A stretch of DNA of 64,000 bases from NCBI RefSeq assembly GCF_032854445.1, contig NC_088300.1, positions 27,635,608-27,699,607 of the forward strand, in the 5' to 3' direction. The notes under the pieces are model-generated. The model was not told the origin of the DNA. It was given only the letters and a program-made list of their open reading frames with translations, and did not search any database. How positions within the stretch are numbered: the stretch's first letter is position 1; the number at the start of each line of letters is the position of its first letter. This stretch comes from Liolophura sinensis (lineage: Eukaryota > Mollusca > Polyplacophora > Chitonida > Chitonidae). Both the position numbers and the translations under genes were made by a program. Positions 30,360 through 43,200 of this stretch are shown in pieces.

Positions 30360-33070
30360 TACCTTACTGGGAAAATGAAACTTCACAACTGAACGCAGCA
30401 GGCATAAAATGACACCCAACAATAAGAGTAACGAAATTTCCCAATACAGTATTAAAATAAAATAGAAAACGAATATCATACCAACACAGACATTGGTATA
30501 CAGATGTTATACAGGATATACCACTCCACTTGACGTACTTCAGACGTAAGACTAAATAGTGAAGACCACACACAGCTTAAACTGTCGTAGTTTGTCTGAA
30601 CATTGAATGTATCTGGTATAACATGCTGATTTCCAGCAGCCCATCGCTTCAATAATGTAATCTGCCACACTTGCCCGATGGCTGTAAATTGCAAGTCCTG
30701 TTTCATAGACTTGATGGGTGTTATTACTCAAGGCCCCCAATTGTTGTTCTGCTGTGTCCAGATCAAAACCAAATCAGTGTGATGTCGGCATTGGATTGTT
30801 TGTGCTGCAGACTTCAGGGCCAAATTCTGCCAAGTTATGGACAGTCCAAGCACTAATAATGGTGTGGGAAGTTGGCCCAGAAATACTCCCTTTCCATTCC
30901 ATCTCTGCAAGAAACTTGAACACGCTTTTAAATCTCTACGTGCATCTGCACTAAGCCAGACCTTAAGATGTAACTCTTTTAGACTGGCAGCGACCTCTTA
31001 AGAGATATGATACATTGCCACTTTCTGGTATAATAACGTTGCTAGAAAAATTCAGATGACCTAATAAATTGAGCAACTCTATGTTAGTGATTTTCTCCTT
31101 GTGAAAAACATTTTTGATGAAATCTATAATCCATGTATCCACGAGCAACAATGATTCCATCTTTACTGTGTCCTGAACAATGCCCAAATGCTTTAACTGA
31201 TGTGTGGGCACTACCATCTTGTGAGAAGAAATAAAGATATTTAGCCTGTTACAACTCTTGTACAGAGCCTTGAATATTGCGCCATCGATCGCGAGAGTCT
31301 CAATTGGTGGATAAAGGTTGGAAAATGCTTTGGATGTTGTATTTTTGTTCAGCTATCCACATGATAGCCCGAGATAAAGTGTCAAAGACTATTGGACTTA
31401 ATCCAAATGTGAATCATGCATAGAATTAGTACTGTTTTGAACCCATAAAGATGCTACAAACTATGATTAAACATCCAAGTTAGAATGCATCAGTGATGTC
31501 TGCCTAACACAGCCATGACCCTGAAGCTGATTTACTCATTTTACATGTGGGTTGATTGAATAGTATATACTTTAGTGAAAATAGCTCTTTTTCAATGTAT
31601 GAGGCTGTTGATACTAGCATGCATGTTGCAGTTCGTACAGGGATGACAGGTCTAAGATAACCTTTTTCTTACCTGAATATTTATCTGTAGCAACACCTTG
31701 GATTAGCCCTGTATGTGGTGAATGGTGGTGTACTGAATGATCCTATAACCTATAACATAGCCCATAGCCACTTCCTCCTCAACTAATTTTGTTTTAATTT
31801 AAATATTTTTCGCACCTGTATGCAAACTATGTCTCAATCCAGAAATTAATTTTTGCATCAAATTACTACCCAGGTGATGCTGTAGATCCTGCTTTAAGTT
31901 ACCTAGTAGGTTAATGGCTGTCGATACATTTTGAGCGATGCCTGAAACTCTTCTTGCGAGCACATCTTTATAGAGCACATCTTTATAAATCTCATCTTTA
32001 TTATAAGGCGAGGAGAATGTGAGCTGGTATGTTTCAACCCCGGGACTTCCACTGGCTGAGCCTGCTTATACTGGATTTCAGCTCATTATTAAAAGCTGAT
32101 CCTGCACTTGATCTGGAGAGCTATCATTACATATACTATCACAGCCCTGTCTAGGTCTATAAGCTTAGCTTGAACATATCTGCACTTTCAATAATGTGTT
32201 CAATATACTAATAATGTTTTCCTCCAAATAATGTGTTTGTCCGTGTTCATATCGTCAGCTATTAATTCAAGATAGTTGTCTTAATATCATTACTAGTAAA
32301 TCCACACAAACATGAAACTGGTGGACATTGGACAAATTCCATCTCCAACTGCCATGTATAAATGCATACTTCTCACTGCGTATACAAAGGAGATAAGGGC
32401 AAGTTTCTGATCTAGTTTTACACGACTGACACTACTAGTGCTAAGCATATTTTGTTTTTTCAATGATCACTTTTCATGCTGGTGTGGATTTAACTAGTGA
32501 TGACACATGGGGCATCCTAAACGGAATTGATAGTTGAGATGAATATGAGTATGAACAGACACATTATTTGGCAGACAGCATCAGTATATTGAGGAACAAG
32601 ACAGGGCTGCAAAGCTAATCCAGCACCAGATTCATAACACTCCCATTTGCACTCCTGCGAATTTTCTTCTAGATCACTGACACTTGTCGCACACCCCTGT
32701 GACAGTGCGTGTACCCTTGCTGTACATCCCCCATATATGTGTTAGTGGTCCCAGTGGTAAATGCTCCTACATTCTGGTCCATCTTGCTTGTGTGCTGGGT
32801 GAAAATATCCCATGAACTGTCCATGTCATGAAGTTGGCTGTAATCATCTTTAAACTGCTGATCAAACTGCCTTGCTCTGTGCTTAACTTGTATAGGGAAA
32901 CCTGCTGCTACAGCCAGAGGAAGGTATTGTGGCAGCAATGTCAGATAGCTTTGCTTTAATCTCAGACGTAGTCCATTTTTCTGTCAAGGTACCATGTTCA
33001 TGAAGTCCCACTAGTATCCTGGCATGTTTGGCTAGCCCCTTGGCTGAATTGGTCCTGGCTCTTGTCACTC
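30360..33070 (-). pseudogene. DIRS-type retroelement remnant 1 (reverse transcriptase/RNase H region)
   Basis: Minus-strand frames broken by many stops. Recognisable pieces, in order from 33.07 kb: an N-terminal region with QFDQQFKDDY, a reverse-transcriptase segment (SPIVFDTLSRAIMWIAEQ) near 31.4 kb, then LKHLGIVQDTVKME and LLNLLGHLNFSSNVIIPE near 31.0-31.2 kb, and DLKACSSFLQRWNGKG near 30.9 kb. These match, by recall of family pattern, the reverse transcriptase and following region of DIRS/YR retroelements. The catalytic aspartate motif is not recognisable. It lies between the two genes. Confidence 0.72.
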
Positions 33071-33846
33071 ACCTAGGCTTGGAAAAATAAGGAGCAATCC
33101 TCCTGACGGGAATGCTAGGAGATTGAATTTAGCTATTTCCTTCAAAGTTTTTTTAGCATTCAAATTAGGAGCAATACTAACTTCTAGGCCTTGTCTGCAC
33201 TGATAAGCTTCACTATGTTGACAGGGCCATGTGCTTCATGTGTCTGACCTATATGTTACCAACCCTCATCTGAATAGGTAACGTGGTGAACTGGTTTCTG
33301 ATTAGCCAGTGAAGAGACAGCCTCTTCTCCAATTGGCTAGGCGACCTTCCATGTGATTGGTTGTTGTAGACCTTAAAATTAGCCTGTTGACTTCCACGCA
33401 AGACAGCCTTTTCACTATCTACTGGCAGCAGAGCTTCACAAGTAGTTGAACAATCTACATAGGACAGTATACAGAGCCTAAAGAAAAAAAGGAGATACTA
33501 AATTTTTTACCTGGCTCGTCACTGAGCCACTATTTCGGCACAAGTTTTTACTGCACTCCACAAGAATGGGTACGTGAACAGGACTGACTCACATGGCTTT
33601 GCTTCCTGCTCATATTTTAATTTAGAAAGTCCAAAAAGAACAAGGCATTAGTAAGCAATACAAAACCCCTTAACGTTTATCACTAAATGTCCTGGTAGTG
33701 TATATCTGATGTAAAAATTATATTATGGCACATCTTAATATTTGAGGGACGTGATCAATCAAATTCACGAAATTAGCCTTAAATATTGTGAACATTATGT
33801 GTAGTACTATTGAGCCAAAAACAAGTCAGTCCAAGATGTGTACTCT

Positions 33847-33852
33847 TTTATT
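33847..33852 (-). terminator. Polyadenylation signal AATAAA for the cadherin gene
   Basis: AATAAA on the minus strand about 220 nt below the cadherin stop codon. It is the first canonical hexamer I noticed downstream and gives a plausible short 3' UTR. Unconfirmed by transcript data. Confidence 0.5.
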
Positions 33853-34070
33853 ATTTCTACAATATGCCACTCTTTATGTACAGTTTTGCATGTAAAGCAA
33901 GAGGTAGTAACATAAAATAATGTGTTTTACACAGCTTGGAACCGCCTTGTATAAGTTGGAAATGTTGAGTGATCATGTCCAATAGACATTAATTTGCAGT
34001 CCTACACAGTCAGGAACCGGCTTGTGTATGAAGGAAAATGTTAAGCGATCACACCCATTTATCTAGCCAT

Positions 34071-34258
34071 TTAACTGGGTCCATACCGATTTGGCAGTGG
34101 TACCATGGAGCAGTAGAAGATGGTAGCAGTGACGACAAGGAAGAGGAGGCCACCAACAATAGAGCAGCCTATAGTGAGGACATCAAAAGTTAATTTTGAT
34201 GAGGGCAGTAGTTTGTAGGGAACCACCTGGAATATCCCAAAATTATCCCAGTCACCAC
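34071..34258 (-). CDS. Cadherin last exon: transmembrane helix, very short tail, stop
   Basis: 188 nt, phase 1 to stop. Acceptor TGTTGTAG was chosen because the nearer CTGCAG gives the wrong phase. Reads GDWDNFGIFQVVPYKLL, then the helix VLTIGCSIVGGLLFLVVTA (continuing TIFY), then CSMVPLPNRYGPS and TAA. The tail has no catenin-binding or PDZ-binding signature that I can see. A GTATGG near the end could serve as an alternative donor to a longer tail. Confidence 0.9.
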
Positions 34259-37200
34259 CTACAACAGTGTCAAGGTAAAGTCTGCAGTTTGGTAAAAAGG
34301 CAAAATGCAATATACAACTGAATGCAACAATAATTTAGATTTCAAGTCCCGCATTTCTTTAAATTTCACATTACACATATATTTTATGGCATTTGATGAT
34401 AACACATGATTGTTATCAGATACAACACATATAAAATTAATTTCGGTCGCAATTTAAAAATTCTCACTAAAATAATTAAGAATATTTCACAAATATGATG
34501 TCCAGCAATCAAGTTGAAAACAGCCAAAAGTTTCCTGGATTTAACGTACAGCCTTATTGGTGAAGTATTAGCGGTATGAACTGAGACCACCAACCTGACA
34601 TAACCATTTTTAAATGTTTTTAGGTTTTATAACAATCAGTATGCATCTTATTTTTTTTTTCTTACGATAAATTTGTTCACACCCACCTGACAACTCTGGC
34701 AACAGAGAACCATCAAAGTCATTCACCACCAAACTAAGGACCTTTTCACTACTTAGTGTTTTCTTCTTTTCTTCCAAGGAATCTGGGGAACCATCTTCGA
34801 GGACATAAACGTGAACCATAATTGGGTTCATTCTGAAACATATTCCAAAGTCAGTTGTAATTACATGCACAAACTTTTTTTAATATGAGTCAAGTCTCTG
34901 AAAACTTTCCTCAGGCTCTTTCTACATTTATATTATTTATATATAATCTGACGTGAGGTACTTCTTCAAAATAAACAACCTGCCAAACACACAAAGTGAT
35001 ATACATATAATGACGAAGTCAAACTTAACACTCAAAACAATACAAGTATATGCAAGACTCACAAGACACAAAATTAAATTGCAGAAATCAAATTATGTTG
35101 GGGGAGACATAAATCAAGCAAATTAAAAAAATTTCCACTCTTTTTGTTCTGTGCATGATTCAGGCATGGGAAATGATGGTCAGCAAAGTTGTCTGAAGTT
35201 TCTCAATAAATTTTGTGTACCCTACCTCCAATTTACACCTGGAATGCCGTTCTAATGAAATTAGTTGCTTTTTGTGTTTCAAATATTTCAAACAAAAAGG
35301 TCTGAAATCAGCCTATTGAAGAAAAATTCCCATGCCTGAATATTTAATAGCAGCCTTACCCAGCACTTAACAGTCGCCGCCTCTGAGCAAGGTTAGAGGA
35401 TGATCCCTCAACTTCCTCAATACACCATCGTTTAACAACAGCATTTTGGTATTTAGACTTGATCACAGCTGTGAGATTGCTCAAAAAGCTGTCCTCATGT
35501 GCCAAGTAGTAGTCCCTGCTGATTAACAAGGCAAAAGACACGGCATCAGCGGAGAGGTCAAGGGCATCAATTCTTAACACCGTTGGTGTGAGGGACGCCA
35601 GGGCAGGACTACCATTGTCTACACCATAAATTTCCAGTACGTAGGTTGCACCAGCATAGGCCAGACCTATCAGCCGTACATCCCCTGAAATCTCCTCAAT
35701 GAAGAAGGGGTCGCTGGAGTCATTCGTGTAATAGCTGACAGAAGCTGCCTGGCCCAGGTCTGCATCTGTAGCAGAGACGCTAGTGATCACCTCTGTGCAC
35801 TTTCCATCAAACGCTACTTCTAGACTGTCAAATTGCTTGTTCATCACAGGATGGTTGTCATTCTCATCCATGACAGAGATGTGAATTTCTGTTGATGAAC
35901 TCAAAGATGGGGTTCCCTGGTCTCTGGCCACCAGCACAAAGTCCAAGGTTGGATCAGTCTCTCTGTCAATGTCTGACTTGGTTGTGACCAGTAATGTGGA
36001 GGCATTCACTGCCACCAGTTGATCTGCCCTCGCGCCTTCACTGGTGCTTGTCATAATGGACAACACCACCTTGCCACCCAGTCCCAAGTCACTGTCAGAT
36101 ACTTGTACCTGTAATAGACTAGTGCCTATGGCACAGTTCTCCATCACAGACCCACTGAGGGCAACAGTTAACATAGGTGAATTGTCATTGATATCAGTTA
36201 TTGTAATATTCACCTGAACATCACTGTAGAGTTTAGGAACTCCCTTGTCAGAGGCACGGAATACAAGAACATAATTATCCAGTGTTTCCCGGTCTAATGG
36301 GTTGACAGACAGCACATCTCCTCTTATGGAATCCACAGTGAAGTCTGATACCCCCGTCAAGATGTCAACCAGAGTATACTCCACTTCAGCATTTATTCCT
36401 GCATCCTCATCGGTAGCAGTTATCTGCCATACCGATGAGCCAGGTAAGGTATTCTCACTGATGACAAAACTGTAGTTGCTAGAACTGAACACAGGTGAGA
36501 ACTCGTTCACATCCTCAATGGTAACTGTCACAGGCAAGAAGGTACTCAATGGCGGATCGCCCTTATCCCTGACACGGACCACAAGGGAGTAGAAGTCGAC
36601 CGTCTCATAGTCCACCTGTCTTACCAACTTTAACACACCTGAGTCTCTCTCTAGTGCCCAGAAGTTGTCACTGTTACCTGAGGTTATCTCAAAGTTCAAA
36701 GCTGCATTTTCCATAATGTCTGCATCACTGACATTGATTTTAGTAACAGCAATACCTGGCGTGGAATCTTCTGGTATGGCAAAGTTATAAATGCCTTTAA
36801 CAACAGGTCGGTTATCATTGACATCATTTACCACTACCGTGACAGTACAGTTGTCTGATAGAGGAGGTGATCCGTGGTCTTCTGCCATCACCCCAAACAC
36901 GTAGCTACAAACAGACAAGACACAACCACTTAAATTGTAGTTTCATGGAGGTTTTCACCAACTGGTCCCCCTACAAACTGTAGCCCAACGGTGATTTATT
37001 TGTGATTAATTAATTTAATAAGATGCATGTGATTTAATGTTAATCACACGATTCTTCACCAACTTAGTATAGCTATCCCATGAAATTTAAAGAAATGTGT
37101 GAAATCATAGGTGATTTAGTGTACATGTATGCTGTGAAACATCATTCATAAGGCAAAATAAAATAAAAGCATGGTTAGATTGTTCAACATTATTTATTTA

Positions 37201-40200
37201 TTTATTTGACTGTTGTTTTACGCCGTACTCATGAATATTTCTCTTATACGACAGCGGCCAACAATATGGTGGAAGGAAACCAGGCAGAGCCCGGGGGAAC
37301 CCACGACCATCCGCAGGTTGCTGAAGAACTCAACACCAATATCATGTATGTACATAAGTGTACTATAGTTTTGGTGGTGTAGACCAAAGCCACTAGCAGA
37401 TTCACTACTTTACGACAGAATTCTGAAAAGACACATAAAGATCCAATGGTTTTGAATTCTATCCAGCTTAAGTGAGCTAATTCTAGGGTTAAAATATTAA
37501 TATAACAACAATGATACACTAAAGTCTACTACTGTCCAATTAATATGTTTGTACAGCATGTTACTCCCTAGGTACATATATATGACGAAGTACACGTAAT
37601 GGCAGTGGGATAGGGACTGCCATGTTTTATTTTCGAATGAAATGTAAAGTGTGTCAACTGACAGACACGTACCCTCAGACCAAAACCAACTGTTTGATTA
37701 CACATTGTCAATAATCTATTATAAACCATCTTTCTTATGCATTTCTCACAATTAAGGCATTAATTTACATTGTTCTCTCCACCCTATTCTCAATAACAAA
37801 ATGGTTCATATTTCATAACAAACAATCTTTCGATACACATTGTGTGAGAGAAAATGATGGTACATATAATTACAAAAACAGTCTTTTAGCACTTCTATGA
37901 GGTATATTGCTGTTTTCACAAATTATTACATACATGTACTCACATGTCTTTTGTTTCCCTGTCAAAGCCTGTTACTGTTGTTATCACTCCAGACGAGGAG
38001 CCAATGGTAAAAGCTGTAGTATTAAAGAGGCTGTAGGATACCAATCCATTGTCACCGGAATCTGAGTCATCTGCATACAGAACCAATACCTGTGTGCCTA
38101 TAGCATCAAACTCAGATACAAACGCCCCAACATCACTGAGGGGAAACACAGGGGCTAGATTACTTTCTATTACTGTCAGGAGCACAACAGTGTCAGAAGA
38201 CAAGGGTGGAGATCCTGCGTCCGTGGCACTGATCATCAGAGAGAAATATTTCTGAAGCCTATAGGCTGCATCTCCAGGCAAAACAGCTTTGATTTCACCA
38301 TTGGTACCATCTACAGAGAAGAGAGTGGTGTTTCCCACCACTATAGTGTAAGTAATGTTTCCACTTGGACCACTGTCACCATCTGTTGCCACAACTGTCC
38401 CTATGGGCATGGACGCATTTATGTTCTCCGCAAACATAAAGGACCACTTATTGGACTGAAAAACAGGGGTGTGGTCATTCACTGGAGTAAGTGTAACACT
38501 GAGTGTTGTAGTAGTTGAGAAAGCAGTCCCAGAACCATGATTTTCTTGGGCAAGAATTTCCAGAACATACACTGTTGGTCCTGTGTCAAAGTCAAGAGCG
38601 GATGAAACCTGAGACGAAAAACAATAGTAATGAATATAAGAAGAATTAAATGTAATTACACATGGGTTAATTATGTTACTGATTGTATGTTTGTTTGTTG
38701 AGGTTTTTATATGTATGTAGCTTTCAGCATACTTTGACAACATCATAATGCTGTCTTCTTGTAGCAGTCTAACAGTCACATTATTTGGCCTATCCCTTAA
38801 AGGCAAAGAAAACAATAAAATGAAATACATGTATACACGTCCCATGAAAGACCATTAAACATTAGGAAAATATCTTTTAAACCACAGTAAAATGGTTTTA
38901 ACCCATCAGATACTATGTCAGTCTGTTGTGATCCAGAGAGTGTTAAAGACAACACATCCATAACTTTTTACTTGAGTTGATTCAAGGTACATTTGGCCAA
39001 TGCATTCATAGTACTATATGTATGTATTTTTTATGTGTTTATGTATTTTGAATGATGGAATCTAATAGTCAATGTGTGCAACAAATACATTTCGAAAGGT
39101 TGAGAAAATTTTTTAAATATCAAACTACTTTTATGGACAGTGTTTAATGGTCTTCCATGTACTTAACGTGTTTTCTTTAAAGTCTGAGGCTGGGCAAGTA
39201 GACCACTAAACCAAACGAAAGAACGACTGATTCAAAGTTTAACACCATAAACATGTATTAATTGTATAATTCAAGTGAGCCTTGTGGGAGACATTTCAGC
39301 TACACCAACCTATATGTAGAATGCGGATGTGAAATGCTGCCTTAATGTGGAAAGTTGTTGTTGAAGTCCCAGCCAATTTTAAAGAATTAAAGACATGCTT
39401 GAATCCAGGCGTTCTACTAGTTGTTCCAGCCTCCAGCAGCCATATAATATGATCTCAAATTTACCATGGATATCTATATATTACCAATAGGTGGCTAATG
39501 CACATTTTTAATGGACTGAAGTGCACATGTATATCATTGGTAGCGATACATCATGGGTTATTGTATTACTGATGACGAAGACATTAGTTGGACAAAGCTG
39601 TAGGCCTATAAGCCGACACTCATACACAGGTTGGGAGAAACTGCATGCAGCAGTTAATCAAACATGGTACAATAATGAATATAATTGTTAAGTTCAATTA
39701 AAAAAATTGACAAAAAAAGCCACGATTGATTACCTGAACATTGCCTGTCAGTGAACTGATGAAGAAAGGTGATGCAGGTGTACTGTCAGTAATGATGGAG
39801 TAGACTATGTTATCACTGGTGGCTGTATCATTGTCTGTGGCAGAGGCAGTGAAAATGACAGTCCCAATGGGTGTGTCTTCCGCTATTGTAACGGAGGAGT
39901 TTGTCACCATAATTGGGGGAAACTTGTTCACTAAGTTCACAGCAACAGTGACTGTGGCTTGAGCAGATAGAGGAGGCATGCCATTATCCCAGGCTTCCAC
40001 AACAAGAAAATGAAAAGGTCTGGTTTCATAGCTCAGGCTGCTCCCTAGATTCATTACCAGGTTCCTCCCAGTCATATTGAAGATTGCATCGTCATTACCA
40101 CTTACTATGGAGAAAGTCAGCCGGCCATTTTCCTCAGGGTCATCGTCAGTTGCAGTGACTGTCAGTAATATACTTCCACCTGGAGCAGTTTCTAAAACAT

Positions 40201-43200
40201 TCACCATGTAGGACTTCGGTGTGAACTTTGGGAAGTTATCATTTTTGTCAGTCACAAAAATTATTACAGGGATAGTTGCGGTAAGGGACTCTGGTATTAA
40301 TACGCCTTTGCAATCAACAGCACGTGCAATTAGAGTATAATTCTCTGCTTGTTCTCGATCAAGCTTTTTAAAAAGAGTCACTACACCATATACACTGTCT
40401 ATCATAAATTTCTGCTCTTCGTTTCCACCTACAATAGAATAGCGCTGAGTGCCATGTTCTTCAACATCTTGATCAGTAGCCATGACAAACAGCAGGGGAG
40501 TGCCAGGGAGTGTGTCCTCAGCAGTAATATAGCGGTAGGCACTCACAGGAAACACAGGTGGATGCTCATTGATTGGTTCAACAGTTACTCTCACTAAAAC
40601 CCAAGAGGAAAATTCTCCATCAGTGCTTTCCACAACTATATCATAGGTCGCTGTATCTTCATAATCCAATGTGCCTGCTGTAGACAGTTCACCTGTGTTA
40701 GGGTCAATAGAAAAACTGTCGTTTGCTGATAAAATACTATATGTCAGGACAGATGAACTGTCCCCATCAGTACAAGTGATAGTTAGAAGTGTTCCACTGT
40801 AGCTCTCTGGAATCTTGGTTGTGAACTCATTAGGGTTACACACTGGTGGATAATTATTCGTGTCCACAATGTTTACAATGACAGTAGTGGAGGCGGAGAA
40901 CAATTCTGACGAAGAGATGTCCACAACCGTCACCTCCAACTCATACACTGCTTGGCTCTCATAGTCTACAGGTTTCATCGTTTGTATAATCCCCGATAAA
41001 TTTTTCATTTCAAACACATTGCCAGCATTTCCAGCAGTAATAGAGAAGCTGAGGATGTGGGTCGAAGGCACGGCCATGGCAGTTACCTGGGTTACCATGG
41101 TTCCTCGTACTGTCGTCTCAGTGAAGCTAACATTGACAGGCCCTGCAGGTGTGAACACTGGGGGATCCTCAACTTTGATATACGTGAACACCTCAATAAT
41201 CACTAGGATGTTGCTAAACAGGAGTCCATCAGACGCACTCACATTGACGTAGTAGGTCTCAATGATAGGGGGGTTGCTCAGGTCCTCAGATACAATCAAC
41301 TCTCCTGTGCTGCTATCTATGGAAAATGGAATGCCTGCTGTCACCAGGGAGTACGTCACAGAGTTGTTCTCATCCATATCTGAGCATGAGATTGTCAATA
41401 TAGAGTGGGGCAAAGATACATTACGATCTACATATGCATTATAAATAGATGCAGGACAGGAAGGGGCATTGTCATTTACATCATTCACTTCAATAATAAC
41501 AGTGGCACTTGCACTCCTGCTCGGCACACCAGCATCTTTGGCCAGAATTACCAGAGAATAGGAATCCATAGACTCCCTGTCCAACTGACCACTAGTCACT
41601 ATCACTCCATCAAAAACGTCTATGGAAAATTTATTGCCTGCATTTCCAGACAGCATACTATACAGCACTTTACCTGTAAACAAATATACCAAAAAGAGGA
41701 CACTGTAAGTTCTTAGTCCAAAACAAGCTATTCTATTTCTTGTCAAATTACCTAATTCACAAAACAATGATGTTAAATGGTATCTACAGATTGGTAAATT
41801 GTAATTTTTCATTTGCAGAACTACCACTAGTATCTACTGGGGCAACTGTACTATTTCATCAATAATTAATGTAACAAAAGAATTTTTCAAAAGCAAGCCT
41901 TTATAGTTTCATTTATATCAAGATAATATTCACTGATCATAAGATTCTCTGATTATTAAGCTATGATAACTATGTTACCAGCTGGATAAGAATCCAAATC
42001 TGTGGCTTCAACCTGCAAAACTGGTTCATTATTAGGGATATCTTCAGAAACAGCCACAGTGTATGGAGAACAACAAAACTGAGGATCATTGTCATTCACA
42101 TCTGAAAACAAACAAGTATTGTAAGCTTCTCATATACATGTATTCACAATTGAACCGCATGTTTTGTTTGTTTGTTTACTTGCAGTTTCACATAGCTTGC
42201 AACAATATTTCTATCATGTCGCAATGGTGTCCTTGTTGCAGATAAGCACCAATGTATGCTAAAAACACAGCAACACAGGACAGCCCACCCAGTCACACCA
42301 ACTATAGTACTTGACCTGTTCATTTTATGCCAATCAAGTGGCAACCTTGGCAGTATCTACATGTAAATCACAGTTTTTTAGGTATGACTTGAGAATTGCA
42401 TGCTACCTTCATGCATTATATAATACACTCCAAATTAGACTGGTTTTGCCTTGGCAGTCGTGGCTTTGTGAATACCCTCCATATTGTTATTTTTAACAGT
42501 ACTGCTCAAACTAGTATATACATGTAATGATACAGTATCTTTGACTCTGTTAAAGAATTCCTCTTGACAGTCAGCTTGACAAATATTCCAAAAGACTAGA
42601 TTTATAATTGCTCTGTTAAGAGATAACCGATGTTCTCAATTTAACACAATTTCACACTTAAATTACCTGTAATTAGAACTTTCATGTTCAACAAATTATA
42701 AAGACTGGGTGTTCCTTGGTCAGACACATTAATTGACAGAAAGTATTGGTTCTCTGATTCATGGTCAAACATAGATGCCGTAGTGATCTGCCCTGTAGTA
42801 CTGTCCACTGAGAAGTGTCCTTTGCCTGTACCCGCAAATATATCATAGGTTAACTCGCTGTTAGGTCCATCTTCATCCGAATCAGTACAAGACAGCTGGT
42901 ATATAGAGGTTGACAGAGCTGTGTTTTCTGGTGTGGTCACGATTAAGCTAGGCATCGTACACACTGGTATCATGTCATTAACATCAGTCACATGAACAGT
43001 CAAAGACAAGGTGGCCGAAAGTGTAGATGGACTCACACCCCTGTCTGTGGCTAACACCTCCAGCATGTACAACGGCACAGTCTCTCTGTCCAACTCATGA
43101 ATGACTGACACAACACCAGTGAATCTATCAATAGTAAACCTCCACATATGTCCTGATGTCAGCGAATATGTGATCTCCCCGTCCAGTCCAGCATCAGCAT

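Larger units (their letters stand above)
29620..34070. other. Region between the two genes
   Basis: Holds the DIRS-type remnant and the cadherin 3' flank. I found no convincing promoter or first exon for the cassette gene here, though its 5' end must be near or beyond 29.6 kb. Confidence 0.6.
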
